A stretch of DNA of 64,000 nt from contig NZ_AP024094.1 in NCBI RefSeq assembly GCF_015140455.1, forward strand, positions 3,332,566 to 3,396,565, given 5' to 3'. A model generated the notes under the pieces. That model had not been told where the DNA came from. It did not search any database and saw nothing but the letters and a program-made list of their open reading frames with translations. Positions 10,159 to 30,326 of the stretch are shown here, in pieces (positions within the stretch are counted from its first letter, which is position 1; each line of letters starts with the position of its first letter). Made by a program: the position numbers and the translations under genes. The stretch is from Jeongeupia sp. HS-3 (GTDB lineage: Bacteria; Pseudomonadota; Gammaproteobacteria; Burkholderiales; Chitinibacteraceae).

Positions 10159-10539
10159 ATGCAACGTTCGATGCTCAAATCCAAGATCCACCGTGTCACC
10201 ACGACCCACTCGGAACTCAATTACGAGGGTTCGTGTGCGATTGACGAGAATCTGTTGGAAGCGGCAAACATCCTTGAATACGAAGAAATCGAAATCTGGA
10301 ACGTCACCAACGGTGCGCGGCTGGCGACCTACGCCATCAAGGCCGCACGCGGTTCGGGCATCATTTCGGTGAACGGCTCGGCTGCACGCCAGGCCCAGGT
10401 TGGCGATATGCTGATCATTGCGACCTTCGCCCGTTACGAAGAGGCGGAAATCGTCAAGCACGAGCCGTCGCTGGTGTTCGTCGACGAAGCCAACCGCATG
10501 GTCAGCGTCAAGCACGCCACGCCGACACAGATGGTCTAA
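10159..10539 (+). CDS. panD: Aspartate 1-decarboxylase precursor
   Basis: Pyruvoyl-dependent enzyme of 126 aa that converts L-aspartate to beta-alanine for pantothenate and coenzyme A synthesis. The self-cleavage site is Gly24-Ser25 in NYEGSC; Ser25 becomes the pyruvoyl group. The substrate and fold residues IWNVTNG and [10 protein letters not shown] are present. Length and start ([13 protein letters not shown]) match the E. coli enzyme (MIRTMLQGKLHRV). The gene is alone here: panB and panC are not in the window. It has its own promoter and terminator. Confidence 0.97.
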   Translation: MQRSMLKSKIHRVTTTHSELNYEGSCAIDENLLEAANILEYEEIEIWNVTNGARLATYAIKAARGSGIISVNGSAARQAQVGDMLIIATFARYEEAEIVKHEPSLVFVDEANRMVSVKHATPTQMV

Positions 10540-10573
10540 GCGTCGCGGTCGTCGCGGCAGCGAGCTGTCTTCG

Positions 10574-10600
10574 GGCCACCTTCGGGTGGCCTTTGCGTTT
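10574..10600 (+). terminator. Terminator after panD
   Basis: GGCCACC (10574-10580), loop ttcg, GGTGGCC (10585-10591), then tttgcgttt. It is 34 nt after the panD stop codon. Confidence 0.8.
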
Positions 10601-10629
10601 GGTCCGTGATGAACGGCAAGCCAGAAAAC

Positions 10630-10720
10630 TTGCAATTAGCGTGAATATTGCCGATATCTGATGAGAGCACACTGTGCGACTGATGCACCGAGGCCAGGCC
10701 CAAAAGCCTGGCCTTTTTGT
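10630..10720 (+). ncRNA. Possible small RNA or orphan terminator between panD and the copper chaperone gene
   Basis: A second, stronger intrinsic terminator (AGGCCAGGC 10691-10699 pairing with GCCTGGCCT 10706-10714, then TTTTTG) sits 90 nt downstream of the panD terminator, with no gene between the two. A weak promoter-like pair (TTGCAA 10630-10635, GATATC 10653-10658, spacing 17) would start a transcript of about 50 nt ending in this hairpin. The terminator itself is convincing; the small RNA is speculative. Confidence 0.35.
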
Positions 10721-10878
10721 TGCCCGCGCGCCTAAGTACAATCCGGCCAGCGTCCTCCCGTCCGGGGCATGGTGCGCGCTTGCCGCTGCGATATCCGAGC
10801 CGGCGACTTGCGAGCAGCACTGGCGCGGCAATTGGAATCAGTAAAAAAACAATCCAGATCTCGACCAAGGAATACCCG

Positions 10879-11352
10879 ATGAAATCCATCCGCATGCTGT
10901 GCGGCGGCCTTGTGATGGCTGCCTTATCGTTGAGCGCCCAGGCGCACGAATACAAGGCCGGCGAGCTGTTCATCCACCACCCGTGGGCGCGTGCCACGCC
11001 ACCGGGCGCGCAAAGTGGCGGTGTGTTCCTGCTGGTGAAAAACAGCGGCGACAAGGCCGACGAGCTGATCGGCGTTGAAACCGCCGCCGCCGGCACCGCC
11101 GAGCTGCACCAGATGAAGCTGGAGAACGGCGTGATGAAAATGAATGCCGTCACCTCGGTCGAGATTCCGGCCAAGGGTGAAGCCGAACTCAAGCCCGGCG
11201 GCTATCACGTGATGCTGTTCAAGCTGGTCGCGCCTTTGAAGGAAGGCGACAAGTTTCCGCTGACGCTGAAGTTCAAGCGTGGCGGCAGCGTCAAGGTCGA
11301 TATCAAGGTCGAAGCGATGGGGGCGAAGGCCGAGGCGATGCACGTGCACTGA
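10879..11352 (+). CDS. Periplasmic copper chaperone PCu(A)C
   Basis: Protein of 157 aa with a signal peptide (first about 22 residues, ending LSAQA) and the PCu(A)C/DUF461 fold. The copper-site Met and His residues are spread over [15 protein letters not shown] and GGYHVMLF, corresponding to the H-(M)x10M...HxM pattern of the family. The family delivers Cu(I) to the CuA or CuB centre of cytochrome oxidase in the periplasm. A C-terminal H-V-H extends beyond the core. The ATG at 10879 has aaggaa upstream. No SCO or oxidase gene is adjacent in this window, so it stands alone. Confidence 0.92.
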   Translation: MKSIRMLCGGLVMAALSLSAQAHEYKAGELFIHHPWARATPPGAQSGGVFLLVKNSGDKADELIGVETAAAGTAELHQMKLENGVMKMNAVTSVEIPAKGEAELKPGGYHVMLFKLVAPLKEGDKFPLTLKFKRGGSVKVDIKVEAMGAKAEAMHVH

Positions 11353-11364
11353 GCTCGACCTCAT

Positions 11365-11482
11365 TAGGCGGCTGCGCCTGCGCATTTTGTCCTCGTCCGA
11401 TGCTCGGAATCCTCATGGACTTGATGTCCATTCCGGTTCCTGTGCTTCGGGCGTGAACAAACTGCTTTGGCTCGTTCGCCTA
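11365..11482. repeat. Long imperfect inverted repeat, resembling a dispersed intergenic repeat
   Basis: A stem-loop 118 nt long is centred on 11423. The inner arms ATGGAC (11415-11420) and GTCCAT (11426-11431) are perfect around loop TTGAT. Further out, GGAA/TTCC (11406-11409, 11437-11440), GCATTTTGT/ACAAACTGC (11382-11390, 11457-11465, one mismatch) and TAGGCG/CGCCTA (11365-11370, 11477-11482) stay in register. No protein is encoded. I recall similar hairpins in many proteobacterial intergenic regions, but only one copy is present here. Confidence 0.6.
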
Positions 11483-11504
11483 CTGAGGCGAGCTATCGTC
11501 GAAT

Positions 11505-11528
11505 ACGGCCCGTGTATCGGGCCGTTTT
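11505..11528 (+). terminator. Rho-independent terminator upstream of hemF
   Basis: ACGGCCCG (11505-11512), loop tgtat, CGGGCCGT (11518-11525), then TTT. It closes transcription from the copper chaperone gene. Confidence 0.8.
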
Positions 11529-11605
11529 GCATGGTGCAGGCACGGGAAGGCCGGGCGACACAGGCGTATCATTCGGGGCATTCACCAATGCAGCCGGAAG
11601 CCGCC

Positions 11606-12511
11606 ATGAACCCGATCGCCGTCAAGGATTACCTGCTCTCCTTGCAGCAGAACATCGTCGCCACGCTGGAGAGCCATGACGGTGGCACTTTCATCGCCGA
11701 TCGCTGGGAGCGGCCGGCTGGCGGTGGCGGTGTCAGCCGGGTGATCGAGGACTCGGCCTTGTTCGAGCGCGGTGGCGTGCTGTTCTCGCATGTGCTCGGC
11801 GACGCGATGCCGGGCTCTGCAACCGCGCACCGGCCCGAGCTGGCCGGCCGCAGCTGGGAGGCGATGGGGGTGTCGCTGGTGCTGCACCCGAAGAACCCCT
11901 ATATCCCGACCGTGCACCTGAATGTGCGCTTTTTCCGCGCCTACGCCGACGGCGTCGACGACGTGTTCTGGTTCGGCGGTGGCATGGATCTGACGCCGTA
12001 TTACGGCTTCGAGGAAGATGCCGTCCACTTCCACGCCACCTGTCGCGATGCACTGGCGCCGTTCGGCGACGGCTACTACCCCAAGTTCAAGGACTGGTGC
12101 GATGGCTATTTCTTCCTCAAGCATCGCAACGAGGCACGCGGCATCGGCGGCATTTTCTTCGATGATCTGACCGAACTCGGTTTCGACGGCGGTTTCGCGA
12201 TGATCCGCGCCGTCGGCGACGCTTTCCTGCCGGCGTATACGACCATCGTCGAGCGCCGCCGCGAACTGGCCTGGAGCGAGCGCGAGCGCGACTGGCAGGC
12301 GTACCGGCGCGGCCGCTATGTCGAATTCAACCTGGTCTGGGATCGCGGCACGCTGTTCGGCCTGCAGTCGGGCGGCCGCACCGAATCCATCCTCTGTTCG
12401 ATGCCGCCGTCGGCCAAATGGCGCTACGACTGGCAACCGCCAAACGGCTCGGAAGAAGAACGGCTGCTGACCGACTTCCTGCCGATCCGCGATTGGCTGC
12501 GCGAGGCCTGA
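11606..12511 (+). CDS. hemF: Oxygen-dependent coproporphyrinogen III oxidase
   Basis: Enzyme of 301 aa that oxidatively decarboxylates two propionates of coproporphyrinogen III to give protoporphyrinogen IX, in the aerobic haem pathway. Characteristic stretches are [20 protein letters not shown] (20 residues), [42 protein letters not shown] and [20 protein letters not shown]. Length and motif order match E. coli HemF (299 aa). I chose ATG 11606 because ggaag lies 7 nt upstream; an ATG at 11588 would add six residues. An amino-acid transporter gene starts 3 nt after the stop, so the two are probably co-transcribed. Confidence 0.97.
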   Translation: MNPIAVKDYLLSLQQNIVATLESHDGGTFIADRWERPAGGGGVSRVIEDSALFERGGVLFSHVLGDAMPGSATAHRPELAGRSWEAMGVSLVLHPKNPYIPTVHLNVRFFRAYADGVDDVFWFGGGMDLTPYYGFEEDAVHFHATCRDALAPFGDGYYPKFKDWCDGYFFLKHRNEARGIGGIFFDDLTELGFDGGFAMIRAVGDAFLPAYTTIVERRRELAWSERERDWQAYRRGRYVEFNLVWDRGTLFGLQSGGRTESILCSMPPSAKWRYDWQPPNGSEEERLLTDFLPIRDWLREA

Positions 12512-12514
12512 ACC

Positions 12515-13765
12515 GTGTCCTTGCTCAGCACCCGCCACCTGACCGCCTACTACGTCTCATCCCTGGTCGGTTCGGGCATTCTGGTCATTCCGGCGATGGC
12601 GGCCGAAATCGCCGGCCCGGCCGCCTTGATCGCGTGGCTGGCGCTGGTGGCGCTGTCTTATCCGGTGGCGCTGGTGTTCGCGCGGATTTCGGTCGCGTAC
12701 CCCGATAGCAGCGGCATCGTGCGCTTCCTCGGCGTGTGCTTTCCACCGGTCGCGGCGCGCATCGCGGCTCTGCTGCTGCTGGGGACGATGATCCTCGGCA
12801 ATCCGGTCGTCGGCCTCGCGGCGGCGCGTTATTTCTGCCACGCCCTCGGCATCACCAGTCCGTGGGGGCTGACGGCGATGGCGATCGCGGTGATGTGGGG
12901 CAATGTCGCGTTCAACCTCGGTGGCCTGCGTTTCGGCAGCCGCATGCAGACCTTGATGTTGTCGGCATTGGTGATCGTGCTGATCGGCGTGTTGGTGCTG
13001 GCCTTGCCGGCATCAAATACCGCCAATCTGGCACCGTTCGCGCCAAACGGCTTGTGGGCGGTCGGGATTGCCGCATCGGTGTGCTTCTTTTCGTTTCTGG
13101 GTTGGGAGAACGTCTCGACCGTCGCCACGCAGGTGAAAACGCCGGAAACGACGTTCCCGCGCGCGATCCGGCTGGCGCTGGTCGCCGTCGGCGGTCTTTA
13201 TTTAGGCATCGCCGTCGTCTATGCGCTGGTGGTGCCGGCCGACGAAATCGGCGGCCAGTACGCGGTGATCAGCGCCTTGCTCGAACGCAGCGTGGGCCCG
13301 CGCGCCGGGCTGGCGGCCGATCTGATCGGCGGGGTGCTGTTGTTTGTCACCAGCAACGTCTGGGTGCTGGCGGCGGGGCGGCTGATGTCGGCCACTGCGC
13401 GAGATGGCGGCCTGCCGCCATGGCTGGCGCGCACCGTCGGCCGGGGCGAAACCCCGGTGCCGGCGCTGTGGCTGCTCGCGGCCTTGTACGCGCTGGTGTT
13501 GCTGGGCCTGCGCGTGTCGGGCCATAACGAGATGGCGATCATCCACTTGGCCGACCTGAATTTTCTGCTGGTTTACCTGTTTACCTTCTGGGCTGCTTGG
13601 CGGCACTTCCCCGATGCACCAACGCGGCGCCGGGCGCTGGCGGCGCTGGTCGGTACGGCGATGTTTTTGCCGTTCTTCATTTCCGGCGCGCGCTGGTCGG
13701 CGCTGGCGATTGCCATCGTCGCCGCGTGGGCGTGGTGGCGCAAACCACAGACTGTGGCAGCCTGA
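12515..13765 (+). CDS. APC-family amino-acid transporter (YjeH-like)
   Basis: Integral membrane protein of 416 aa with about 11-12 hydrophobic segments. The first helix contains [16 protein letters not shown], the broken helix typical of the APC superfamily. [26 protein letters not shown] is in the position of the conserved helix 6-7 region (quoted in two parts: [26 protein letters not shown]). It most resembles the YjeH type, known in E. coli as an exporter of methionine and branched-chain amino acids, but direction and substrate cannot be read here. The start is GTG at 12515 with gagg upstream. The distance to hemF is only 3 nt. Confidence 0.85.
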   Translation: MSLLSTRHLTAYYVSSLVGSGILVIPAMAAEIAGPAALIAWLALVALSYPVALVFARISVAYPDSSGIVRFLGVCFPPVAARIAALLLLGTMILGNPVVGLAAARYFCHALGITSPWGLTAMAIAVMWGNVAFNLGGLRFGSRMQTLMLSALVIVLIGVLVLALPASNTANLAPFAPNGLWAVGIAASVCFFSFLGWENVSTVATQVKTPETTFPRAIRLALVAVGGLYLGIAVVYALVVPADEIGGQYAVISALLERSVGPRAGLAADLIGGVLLFVTSNVWVLAAGRLMSATARDGGLPPWLARTVGRGETPVPALWLLAALYALVLLGLRVSGHNEMAIIHLADLNFLLVYLFTFWAAWRHFPDAPTRRRALAALVGTAMFLPFFISGARWSALAIAIVAAWAWWRKPQTVAA

Positions 13766-13779
13766 TTCGGGAGAGACGA

Positions 13780-14292
13780 ATGAGCCGCTTGCTGATTACC
13801 CCCGGTGACATCACCACCCTGGCGGTCGATGCCATCGTCAATGCCGCGAACACATCATTGCTCGGCGGTGGTGGCGTTGACGGCGCGATCCACCGCGCCG
13901 CCGGCCCGGGCCTGCTGGCCGAGTGCCGCACGCTGGGTGGCTGCCCGACCGGCGAGGCCAGGATCACCGCCGGCTACGATCTGCCGGCGCGCTACGTGAT
14001 TCATACAGTCGGCCCGGTCTGGCACGGCGGCGACCATGGCGAGGCCGCGCTGCTGGCAAGTTGCTATCGGCAGAGCATCTTGCTGGCCGAGGCGCACGGG
14101 ATAAGCAGCCTGGCGTTTCCGGCGATCAGCTGCGGCGTGTACGGTTATCCGCTTGAGGCTGCAGTCGATATCGCCGTCACCACGGTGCGAAACATGCTTG
14201 CCGAGGCCGCCGCTGTGGCTGAAATCCACTTCGTGGCTTTCGATGACAAGGTATTAAAGGCTTATCAAACAAGGCTTGGCATCGACCGTTGA
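13780..14292 (+). CDS. Macro-domain O-acetyl-ADP-ribose deacetylase (YmdB type)
   Basis: Protein of 170 aa consisting of one macro domain. It shows the ADP-ribose-binding sequence: GDITTL near the N terminus, [19 protein letters not shown] with the catalytic Asn and Asp, GPVWHGG, and the phosphate loop [12 protein letters not shown]. Members of this group hydrolyse O-acetyl-ADP-ribose and mono-ADP-ribosyl esters; E. coli YmdB also influences RNase III. The ATG at 13780 follows gggagagacga. It starts 14 nt after the transporter stop, so it may be the last gene of the hemF transcript. Confidence 0.93.
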   Translation: MSRLLITPGDITTLAVDAIVNAANTSLLGGGGVDGAIHRAAGPGLLAECRTLGGCPTGEARITAGYDLPARYVIHTVGPVWHGGDHGEAALLASCYRQSILLAEAHGISSLAFPAISCGVYGYPLEAAVDIAVTTVRNMLAEAAAVAEIHFVAFDDKVLKAYQTRLGIDR

Positions 14293-14412
14293 TCGCCTGT
14301 AGCACCAAGGCACTGAGCTACATTAAGTTTTTTGCATTTCAAACAATGCAGCACCGTTTTTTTCTGGCAAACTCGATCATCCGACCAAGCCAAATACTTA
14401 CCGGTTTGTGGT

Positions 14413-14427
14413 TGGTGCAGCCCTTGC
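14413..14427 (+). promoter_or_regulatory. Candidate sigma-54 (-24/-12) promoter upstream of gltB
   Basis: TGG (14413-14415) and TTGC (14424-14427) have the exact spacing of the -24/-12 consensus (TGGNNNN-N4-TTGC). It lies about 155 nt before gltB, a nitrogen-assimilation gene for which sigma-54 control is biologically reasonable. No NtrC-like upstream dyad was recognised, and a match to so short a pattern can arise by chance. Confidence 0.35.
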
Positions 14428-14502
14428 CTTGATGCAGCGTGCCTGCTGCGCGGCAACGCCGTGCGCGGTGCGTTGCGTTGAAATGACTGCCCGAACACCT
14501 CA

Positions 14503-14527
14503 AAGCTGGCCTGTGGCCGGCTTTTTT
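14503..14527 (+). terminator. Intrinsic terminator or attenuator in the gltB leader
   Basis: AAGCTGGCC (14503-14511), loop TGT, GGCCGGCTT (14515-14523, one T-G pair), then a run of T residues. It is 210 nt after the macro-domain gene stop but only about 56 nt before gltB. That leaves too little room downstream for an obvious gltB promoter. It may therefore act as an attenuator for gltBD rather than only as the end of the previous unit. Confidence 0.7.
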
Positions 14528-14583
14528 ATCGCCTTTTATTTGTCGCATTTTGGCCAGCAGCCGCTGGAAAGGATACACGCGTG

Positions 14584-20694
<6,111 letters not shown>

Positions 20695-20707
20695 GGAAGT
20701 CAGCCAA

Positions 20708-20737
20708 TAAAAAACCCCGCTTCGGCGGGGTTTTTTT
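20708..20737 (+). terminator. Rho-independent terminator after gltD copy 1
   Basis: CCCCGC (20715-20720), loop TTCG, GCGGGG (20725-20730), then TTTTTTT. An A-run on the other side would let it work in both directions. It separates the two glutamate synthase operons. Confidence 0.95.
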
Positions 20738-20767
20738 ATCTGCGGATAATCCGGGAATGCGCATTTA

Positions 20768-20893
20768 AATTACATGAAAAGTAATTAATTTGGCGTGCAA
20801 GGAAGAATTACCGAAAGAATAGGCGAACTATACGCAGCAAATGCCGCCGTTTATTCGCTCAAGTTGTGGGAAACCCTAATCCCTGATTAAAAT
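20768..20893 (+). promoter_or_regulatory. Promoter region of the second gltBD operon
   Basis: This AT-rich stretch of about 200 nt holds a dyad AATTAC-N7-GTAATT (20768-20786). It also holds a plausible promoter, TTGTGG (20864-20869) and TAAAAT (20888-20893) with an 18-nt spacer, about 46 nt before the gltB start. The dyad could be an operator; the regulator is unknown. Confidence 0.45.
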
Positions 20894-20939
20894 TGACGCC
20901 TTTTCGCTTGTGTTGTGCGGCTTACTCAAGGGTAGTGTC

Positions 20940-26863
<5,924 letters not shown>

Positions 26864-26881
26864 AACGCCGTTCGGACGAAC

Positions 26882-26915
26882 AATCCCCGTCCCGCCTGGG
26901 TACGGGGATTTTTTA
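26882..26915 (+). terminator. Rho-independent terminator after gltD copy 2
   Basis: AATCCCCGT (26882-26890) pairs perfectly with ACGGGGATT (26902-26910) around an 11-nt loop, followed by TTTT. Confidence 0.92.
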
Positions 26916-26934
26916 TGGATGAAAGGAATGTCAT

Positions 26935-27381
26935 ATGGACGCAAGAGTCCGGCCGCTGCTGGCCGGCGATCTGTCGTTGCTCGTCGCCGGGTTTATCGCC
27001 ACCTTCAACGCCGCACCCTGGCACGATGAGTGGCAGAGCGAGACCGCGCATGCCTATCTGGCTGGTCTGTGCGCGCATCCGGAAGCCCGTGCCTGGGTGA
27101 TCGAGCGCGACGACGAGCTGCTCGGCGCCGCGTTCGGCCACATCCGTCGCTGGTGGGCCGGCGACGAACTGTTCGTCGACGAATTTTTCGTCCGTGCCGA
27201 TTGTCAGCGGCAGGGACTGGGCCGTCTATTGCTCGACACCCTGGAGGCCGAGTTGCGCGCCGAAGGCGTCGGCGCGGTGACGCTGCTCACGGCGCGTGCA
27301 ACGCCGGCCGAAGACTTTTATCTGGCGCAGGACTACCACGGCAAGCCGGAGCTGCGCTTCATGGTCAAGCCGCTGCGTTAG
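26935..27381 (+). CDS. GNAT-family N-acetyltransferase
   Basis: Protein of 148 aa with the GNAT fold. The acetyl-CoA pyrophosphate loop is QRQGLGRLLL (motif Q/R-x-x-G-x-G/A), preceded by the beta-4 strand LFVDEFFVRADC and followed by DFYLAQDYHGKPELRF. No membrane or signal segment is visible. The acceptor substrate cannot be predicted. The ATG at 26935 has aaggaa upstream and lies 24 nt after a strong terminator, so it must be expressed from read-through or a very short promoter region. It converges with the TPR gene, which ends 4 nt away. Confidence 0.88.
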   Translation: MDARVRPLLAGDLSLLVAGFIATFNAAPWHDEWQSETAHAYLAGLCAHPEARAWVIERDDELLGAAFGHIRRWWAGDELFVDEFFVRADCQRQGLGRLLLDTLEAELRAEGVGAVTLLTARATPAEDFYLAQDYHGKPELRFMVKPLR

Positions 27382-27385
27382 CGGC

Positions 27386-28405
27386 TCAGGGATATTTCGC
27401 CAGCAGATCGCGCAGCTGGCTCAGGTCGGGGGTTTCACCGCTGCCGATGGATTGGTCGAGGGTGTTGTTCAGCGCCTTTAAGCGGGCCTGTTGCGCCTCG
27501 GCGAGCACCGCATGGCCACCGGCATCGGCATAACGGATCAGTTCGGCGAGCAGCTGCGCTTCCACGTGGCGCATGCCGTCCACTTCGGCGATATGCAGCG
27601 CGCGCTGGATCATGCCGATCGCCAGATCCGCCCGGCCGTGCCGATGGCGGATTTCGGCCAGCCGGCCCAGTGCATTGGCCTCGCACCAGTGCGATGGCGT
27701 CAACGCCACCAGCGACAGGCACTCTTCAAGCATCTGTTCGGCAGCGTCAAGATGGCCCCGGTCGAGCTCGATACTGGCCAGCCGCAGCAGCAGTTCGGCC
27801 TGAAAGTGGTCAAACCGCTTGGCTTTGCACAGCGTCAATGCCTCAAGGAGGATGCGGGCCGCTTCATCGACACAACCAGCCGCGTGCAAATCCCAGCCGA
27901 GGCTGATCTTCACCTTGGCGATCAGATAGATGTTGTCGCTTGATGCGAGCTGGCGGTCTGCGGCTCGATGGCAGAGGATCGCCTGCTCGAGCGCGCCATA
28001 CGCGCCGCATACATGGCCAAGGCCGATCAACGCCAGCGTCAGCGTGGGGGCATGGCGGGCCTCGGTACCGCAGAGCCGTACGCACTGAGACCAGTGCTGC
28101 AAGGCCGTGCGGTAATCGCCACCGGTGTAGTTATCGCGGCCCTGGCGCTCCTGCACGGCGGGTTCGAGGTGCCGCAGTCCGTACATCTGGCAGCATGCCA
28201 GCGCCTCTGCGAGCAGGAGGCTACCCTCGTTGCGCTCGCCCAGTTGATCCTCGATCTGCGACAGCAGCGTGGCTGCGCGTACCAGCGTTTCCACATCGTG
28301 CTCCGCGCGTGCGCTGTCCAGCAGCGGCTTGCACAGGCGCATTGCCGTTGCCGGGTCGCTGAAAACGAGCTGCTCGATTTTGCTGAGGGTCTGGTGCGCA
28401 GGCAC
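27386..28405 (-). CDS. Tetratricopeptide-repeat protein of unknown function
   Basis: Protein of 339 aa, almost wholly alpha-helical. Tandem 34-40-residue TPR-like units are visible as repeats of A-x-x-x-L/G-x-x-x-x-A, for example GDYRTALQHWSQCVRLC, ALIGLGHVCGAYGALEQAIL, GWDLHAAGCVDEAARILLEA, LASIELDRGHLDAAEQMLEE and LAEIRHRHGRADLAIGMIQR. Similar TPR arrays form the sensory N-terminal part of some GGDEF proteins and ATPase regulators, but here no output domain follows. No signal peptide is present. The start is GTG at 28405 without a clear ribosome binding site, so the start is uncertain. It is probably a scaffold for protein-protein contacts. Confidence 0.75.
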   Translation of the reverse strand: MPAHQTLSKIEQLVFSDPATAMRLCKPLLDSARAEHDVETLVRAATLLSQIEDQLGERNEGSLLLAEALACCQMYGLRHLEPAVQERQGRDNYTGGDYRTALQHWSQCVRLCGTEARHAPTLTLALIGLGHVCGAYGALEQAILCHRAADRQLASSDNIYLIAKVKISLGWDLHAAGCVDEAARILLEALTLCKAKRFDHFQAELLLRLASIELDRGHLDAAEQMLEECLSLVALTPSHWCEANALGRLAEIRHRHGRADLAIGMIQRALHIAEVDGMRHVEAQLLAELIRYADAGGHAVLAEAQQARLKALNNTLDQSIGSGETPDLSQLRDLLAKYP

Positions 28406-28542
28406 GGGGATTACCGGCAGTAGGGGATGGCCGCTATTCTACCGGTGCTGTCGGCGGCGCGTCCGACCAAACGTCGTGATCACCAAGGCGGGTGTGCGAT
28501 CGGCGAGCGGACGCTGATCTAGACCAGCGCACAGTCACAGGC

Positions 28543-28956
28543 CTAGTTGCGCCCCGCCGCTGCGCCGTCGTCTAGCGCCAGCCCCTCGGCGCGCCAGCCG
28601 GTGACACCGCCGAGCATCAGTTTCACCGGTCGTTCAAGCTGCGCCAGCCTGAGCGCGGCCTTGTCGGCGCCGTTGCAGTGCGGCCCGGCGCAATACACGA
28701 CAAACAGCGTCTGGGCCGGTCACGCGGCCATGCGCTCGGCGTTGATCTCGTGGTGCGGCAGGCTGAGCGCGCCGGGAACGTGCCCGGCCATGAACGCGGC
28801 TTTACTGCGTACATCCAGCAGCACAAAGCCGGGGTCGGGCCGCTGCAGGTTGGCAAATACATCGGCGCAGTCGGTTTCAAGCCCGAGCCTGGCGGTGAAG
28901 TGGGCGAGGGCGGCGGCGCTGGCGGCGGCCGGAACGGCGGTGACGGCATTGGACAT
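28543..28956 (-). pseudogene. Rhodanese-domain protein interrupted by an in-frame TGA
   Basis: From ATG 28956 (strong ribosome binding site aaggagagaccg) the frame runs for 78 codons. It then meets TGA at 28722-28720 and continues in the same frame to TAG at 28545-28543, 137 codons in all. The first part has the rhodanese signature FVLLDVRSKAAFMAGHVPGA. The catalytic Cys lies after the stop, in FVVYCAGPHCNGADKAA. A single TGG to TGA change at codon 79 (MAA-stop-PAQTLF) would explain it. The truncated product would lack the active-site loop. It is divergent from an FtrA-like regulator. It may be a recent nonsense mutation or a sequencing error. Confidence 0.85.
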
Positions 28957-29044
28957 CGGTCTCTCCTTGGTCTGGAGTCCATTGTCAGGGGCTGCATGCC
29001 TGCGGCATAGTGGCGGGATCGTCAATCATCGGCAGGATAACGCC

Positions 29045-30004
29045 ATGCCCGCAACGCCCCTCCGCGTGGTCGCGCTCGCCTACGACGGCCTGTGTACTTT
29101 CGAGTTCGGTTGCGTGGTCGAGGTCTTCGGGCTGGCGCGACCGGAGCTCACCGTGCCGTGGTACACGCTGCGGATTGCCGCGATCGAACCGGGGCCGTTG
29201 CGCGCCGGTGGCGGGATCACCGTGGCCGTCGACGCGGGGCTGGAGGCGTTAGCCGACGCCGACCTCGTCATCCTGCCCGGCTGGCGCGGTGCCGATGCCG
29301 CGCCGCCGGCGTCGCTGCTCGATGCCTTGCGCGCCGCCCACGCGCGCGGCGTGCGGATCGCGACGATCTGCTCGGGCTCCTTCGTGCTGGCCGAGTCGGG
29401 TTTGCTCGACGGCAGGCGTGCGACGACGCACTGGTGCTATGCGGAGAAACTTGCCGCCCGCTATCCGGCAATCGAGGTGCTGCCCGATGTGCTCTACGTC
29501 GACGAGGGCCGCCTGCTGACGTCGGCCGGCTCGGCCGCCGGGCTGGATCTGATGCTGCACATCGTCCGCAACGACTACGGCGCCGATGTCGCCAACAGCG
29601 TCGCGCGGCGGCTGGTGATTCCGCCACACCGTGATGGCGGGCAGGCGCAGTTCATCGGCCGGCCGGTGCCGCGCCACGGCAACAACCGGCTGGCGCAGAC
29701 GATGGACTGGATGCGCGTCCACGCCGTCGAGGCGCTGACGCTGGACGACATGGCCGGCCATGCGGCGATGAGCCCGCGCACCTTTCTGCGCCAGTTCCGC
29801 GATGCGACCGGCGCCAGCCCCTACGACTGGCTGTTGCGCGAGCGCGTCGAGATCGCCCGCAGCCTGCTCGAAACCGGCGACATCCGGCTCGAACAGCTGG
29901 CGGCGGTCAGCGGATTCGGCTCGGTCGAAAGCCTGCGGGCGCATTTCCGACGGGTGGTCGGCGTGGCGCCGTCGGTCTACCGCCGCAGCTTTGCCGCGGC
30001 CTGA
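29045..30004 (+). CDS. FtrA/GlxA-like transcriptional regulator (DJ-1/PfpI plus AraC domains)
   Basis: Protein of 319 aa. Residues about 6-170 form a DJ-1/PfpI-like amidotransferase fold with the nucleophile-elbow sequence ATICSGSFVLAESGLLDG. Residues about 215-315 form an AraC/XylS DNA-binding domain with two helix-turn-helix motifs (LDDMAGHAAMSPRTFLRQF, and LEQLAAVSGFGSVESLRAHF). Such regulators are often named FtrA. The ATG at 29045 has aggat upstream. It is divergent from the rhodanese gene, with 88 nt between them holding a small dyad (ATGCC-tgc-GGCAT at 28996-29008). It therefore probably controls the rhodanese gene; its ligand is unknown. Confidence 0.88.
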   Translation: MPATPLRVVALAYDGLCTFEFGCVVEVFGLARPELTVPWYTLRIAAIEPGPLRAGGGITVAVDAGLEALADADLVILPGWRGADAAPPASLLDALRAAHARGVRIATICSGSFVLAESGLLDGRRATTHWCYAEKLAARYPAIEVLPDVLYVDEGRLLTSAGSAAGLDLMLHIVRNDYGADVANSVARRLVIPPHRDGGQAQFIGRPVPRHGNNRLAQTMDWMRVHAVEALTLDDMAGHAAMSPRTFLRQFRDATGASPYDWLLRERVEIARSLLETGDIRLEQLAAVSGFGSVESLRAHFRRVVGVAPSVYRRSFAAA

Positions 30005-30326
30005 TGCGGCCTGCACCGGCGGCGGTCGAAAATAGTTGATGTAACGCAACCGAGTGTGATCCGCGTAGCGCAACTATTTGCGGTTACATGATGGCGGGAT
30101 AGCGGTAAAAAAAGCATGTCGATGAGCATGTGCAGCCAGAAGCTGCGCGAAGCAGCCGGCACAGGGCCCGACCTACTCGGCGGCCCATGCACCCTTGATC
30201 AACCCCCATCAAGTGCCAGACCGATAGCACTGTCCGCTCCAGCCCCGTGCCCGGAGTCGCACCGCGCCCGACGCGCCGGTGCCGCTGTTATCCATTCGGA
30301 TGGGCCAATCAACACTGGAGGCGAAC
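30005..30326 (+). promoter_or_regulatory. Upstream region of the POT peptide transporter with inverted repeats
   Basis: A 322-nt gap without a gene. It holds AATAGTTG (30031-30038) inverted as CAACTATT (30071-30078), ATGTAAC (30039-30045) inverted as GTTACAT (30083-30089), and CTTGAT (30194-30199) inverted as ATCAAG (30208-30213). These interleaved dyads look like operators. I could not find a convincing -35/-10 pair. Confidence 0.4.

Noticed and set aside
28720..28722. The TGA in the rhodanese gene as a selenocysteine codon
   Set aside because: The catalytic Cys is present downstream and the TGA is outside the active-site motif. I see no selenocysteine-insertion hairpin after it. A TGG to TGA change explains it more simply.
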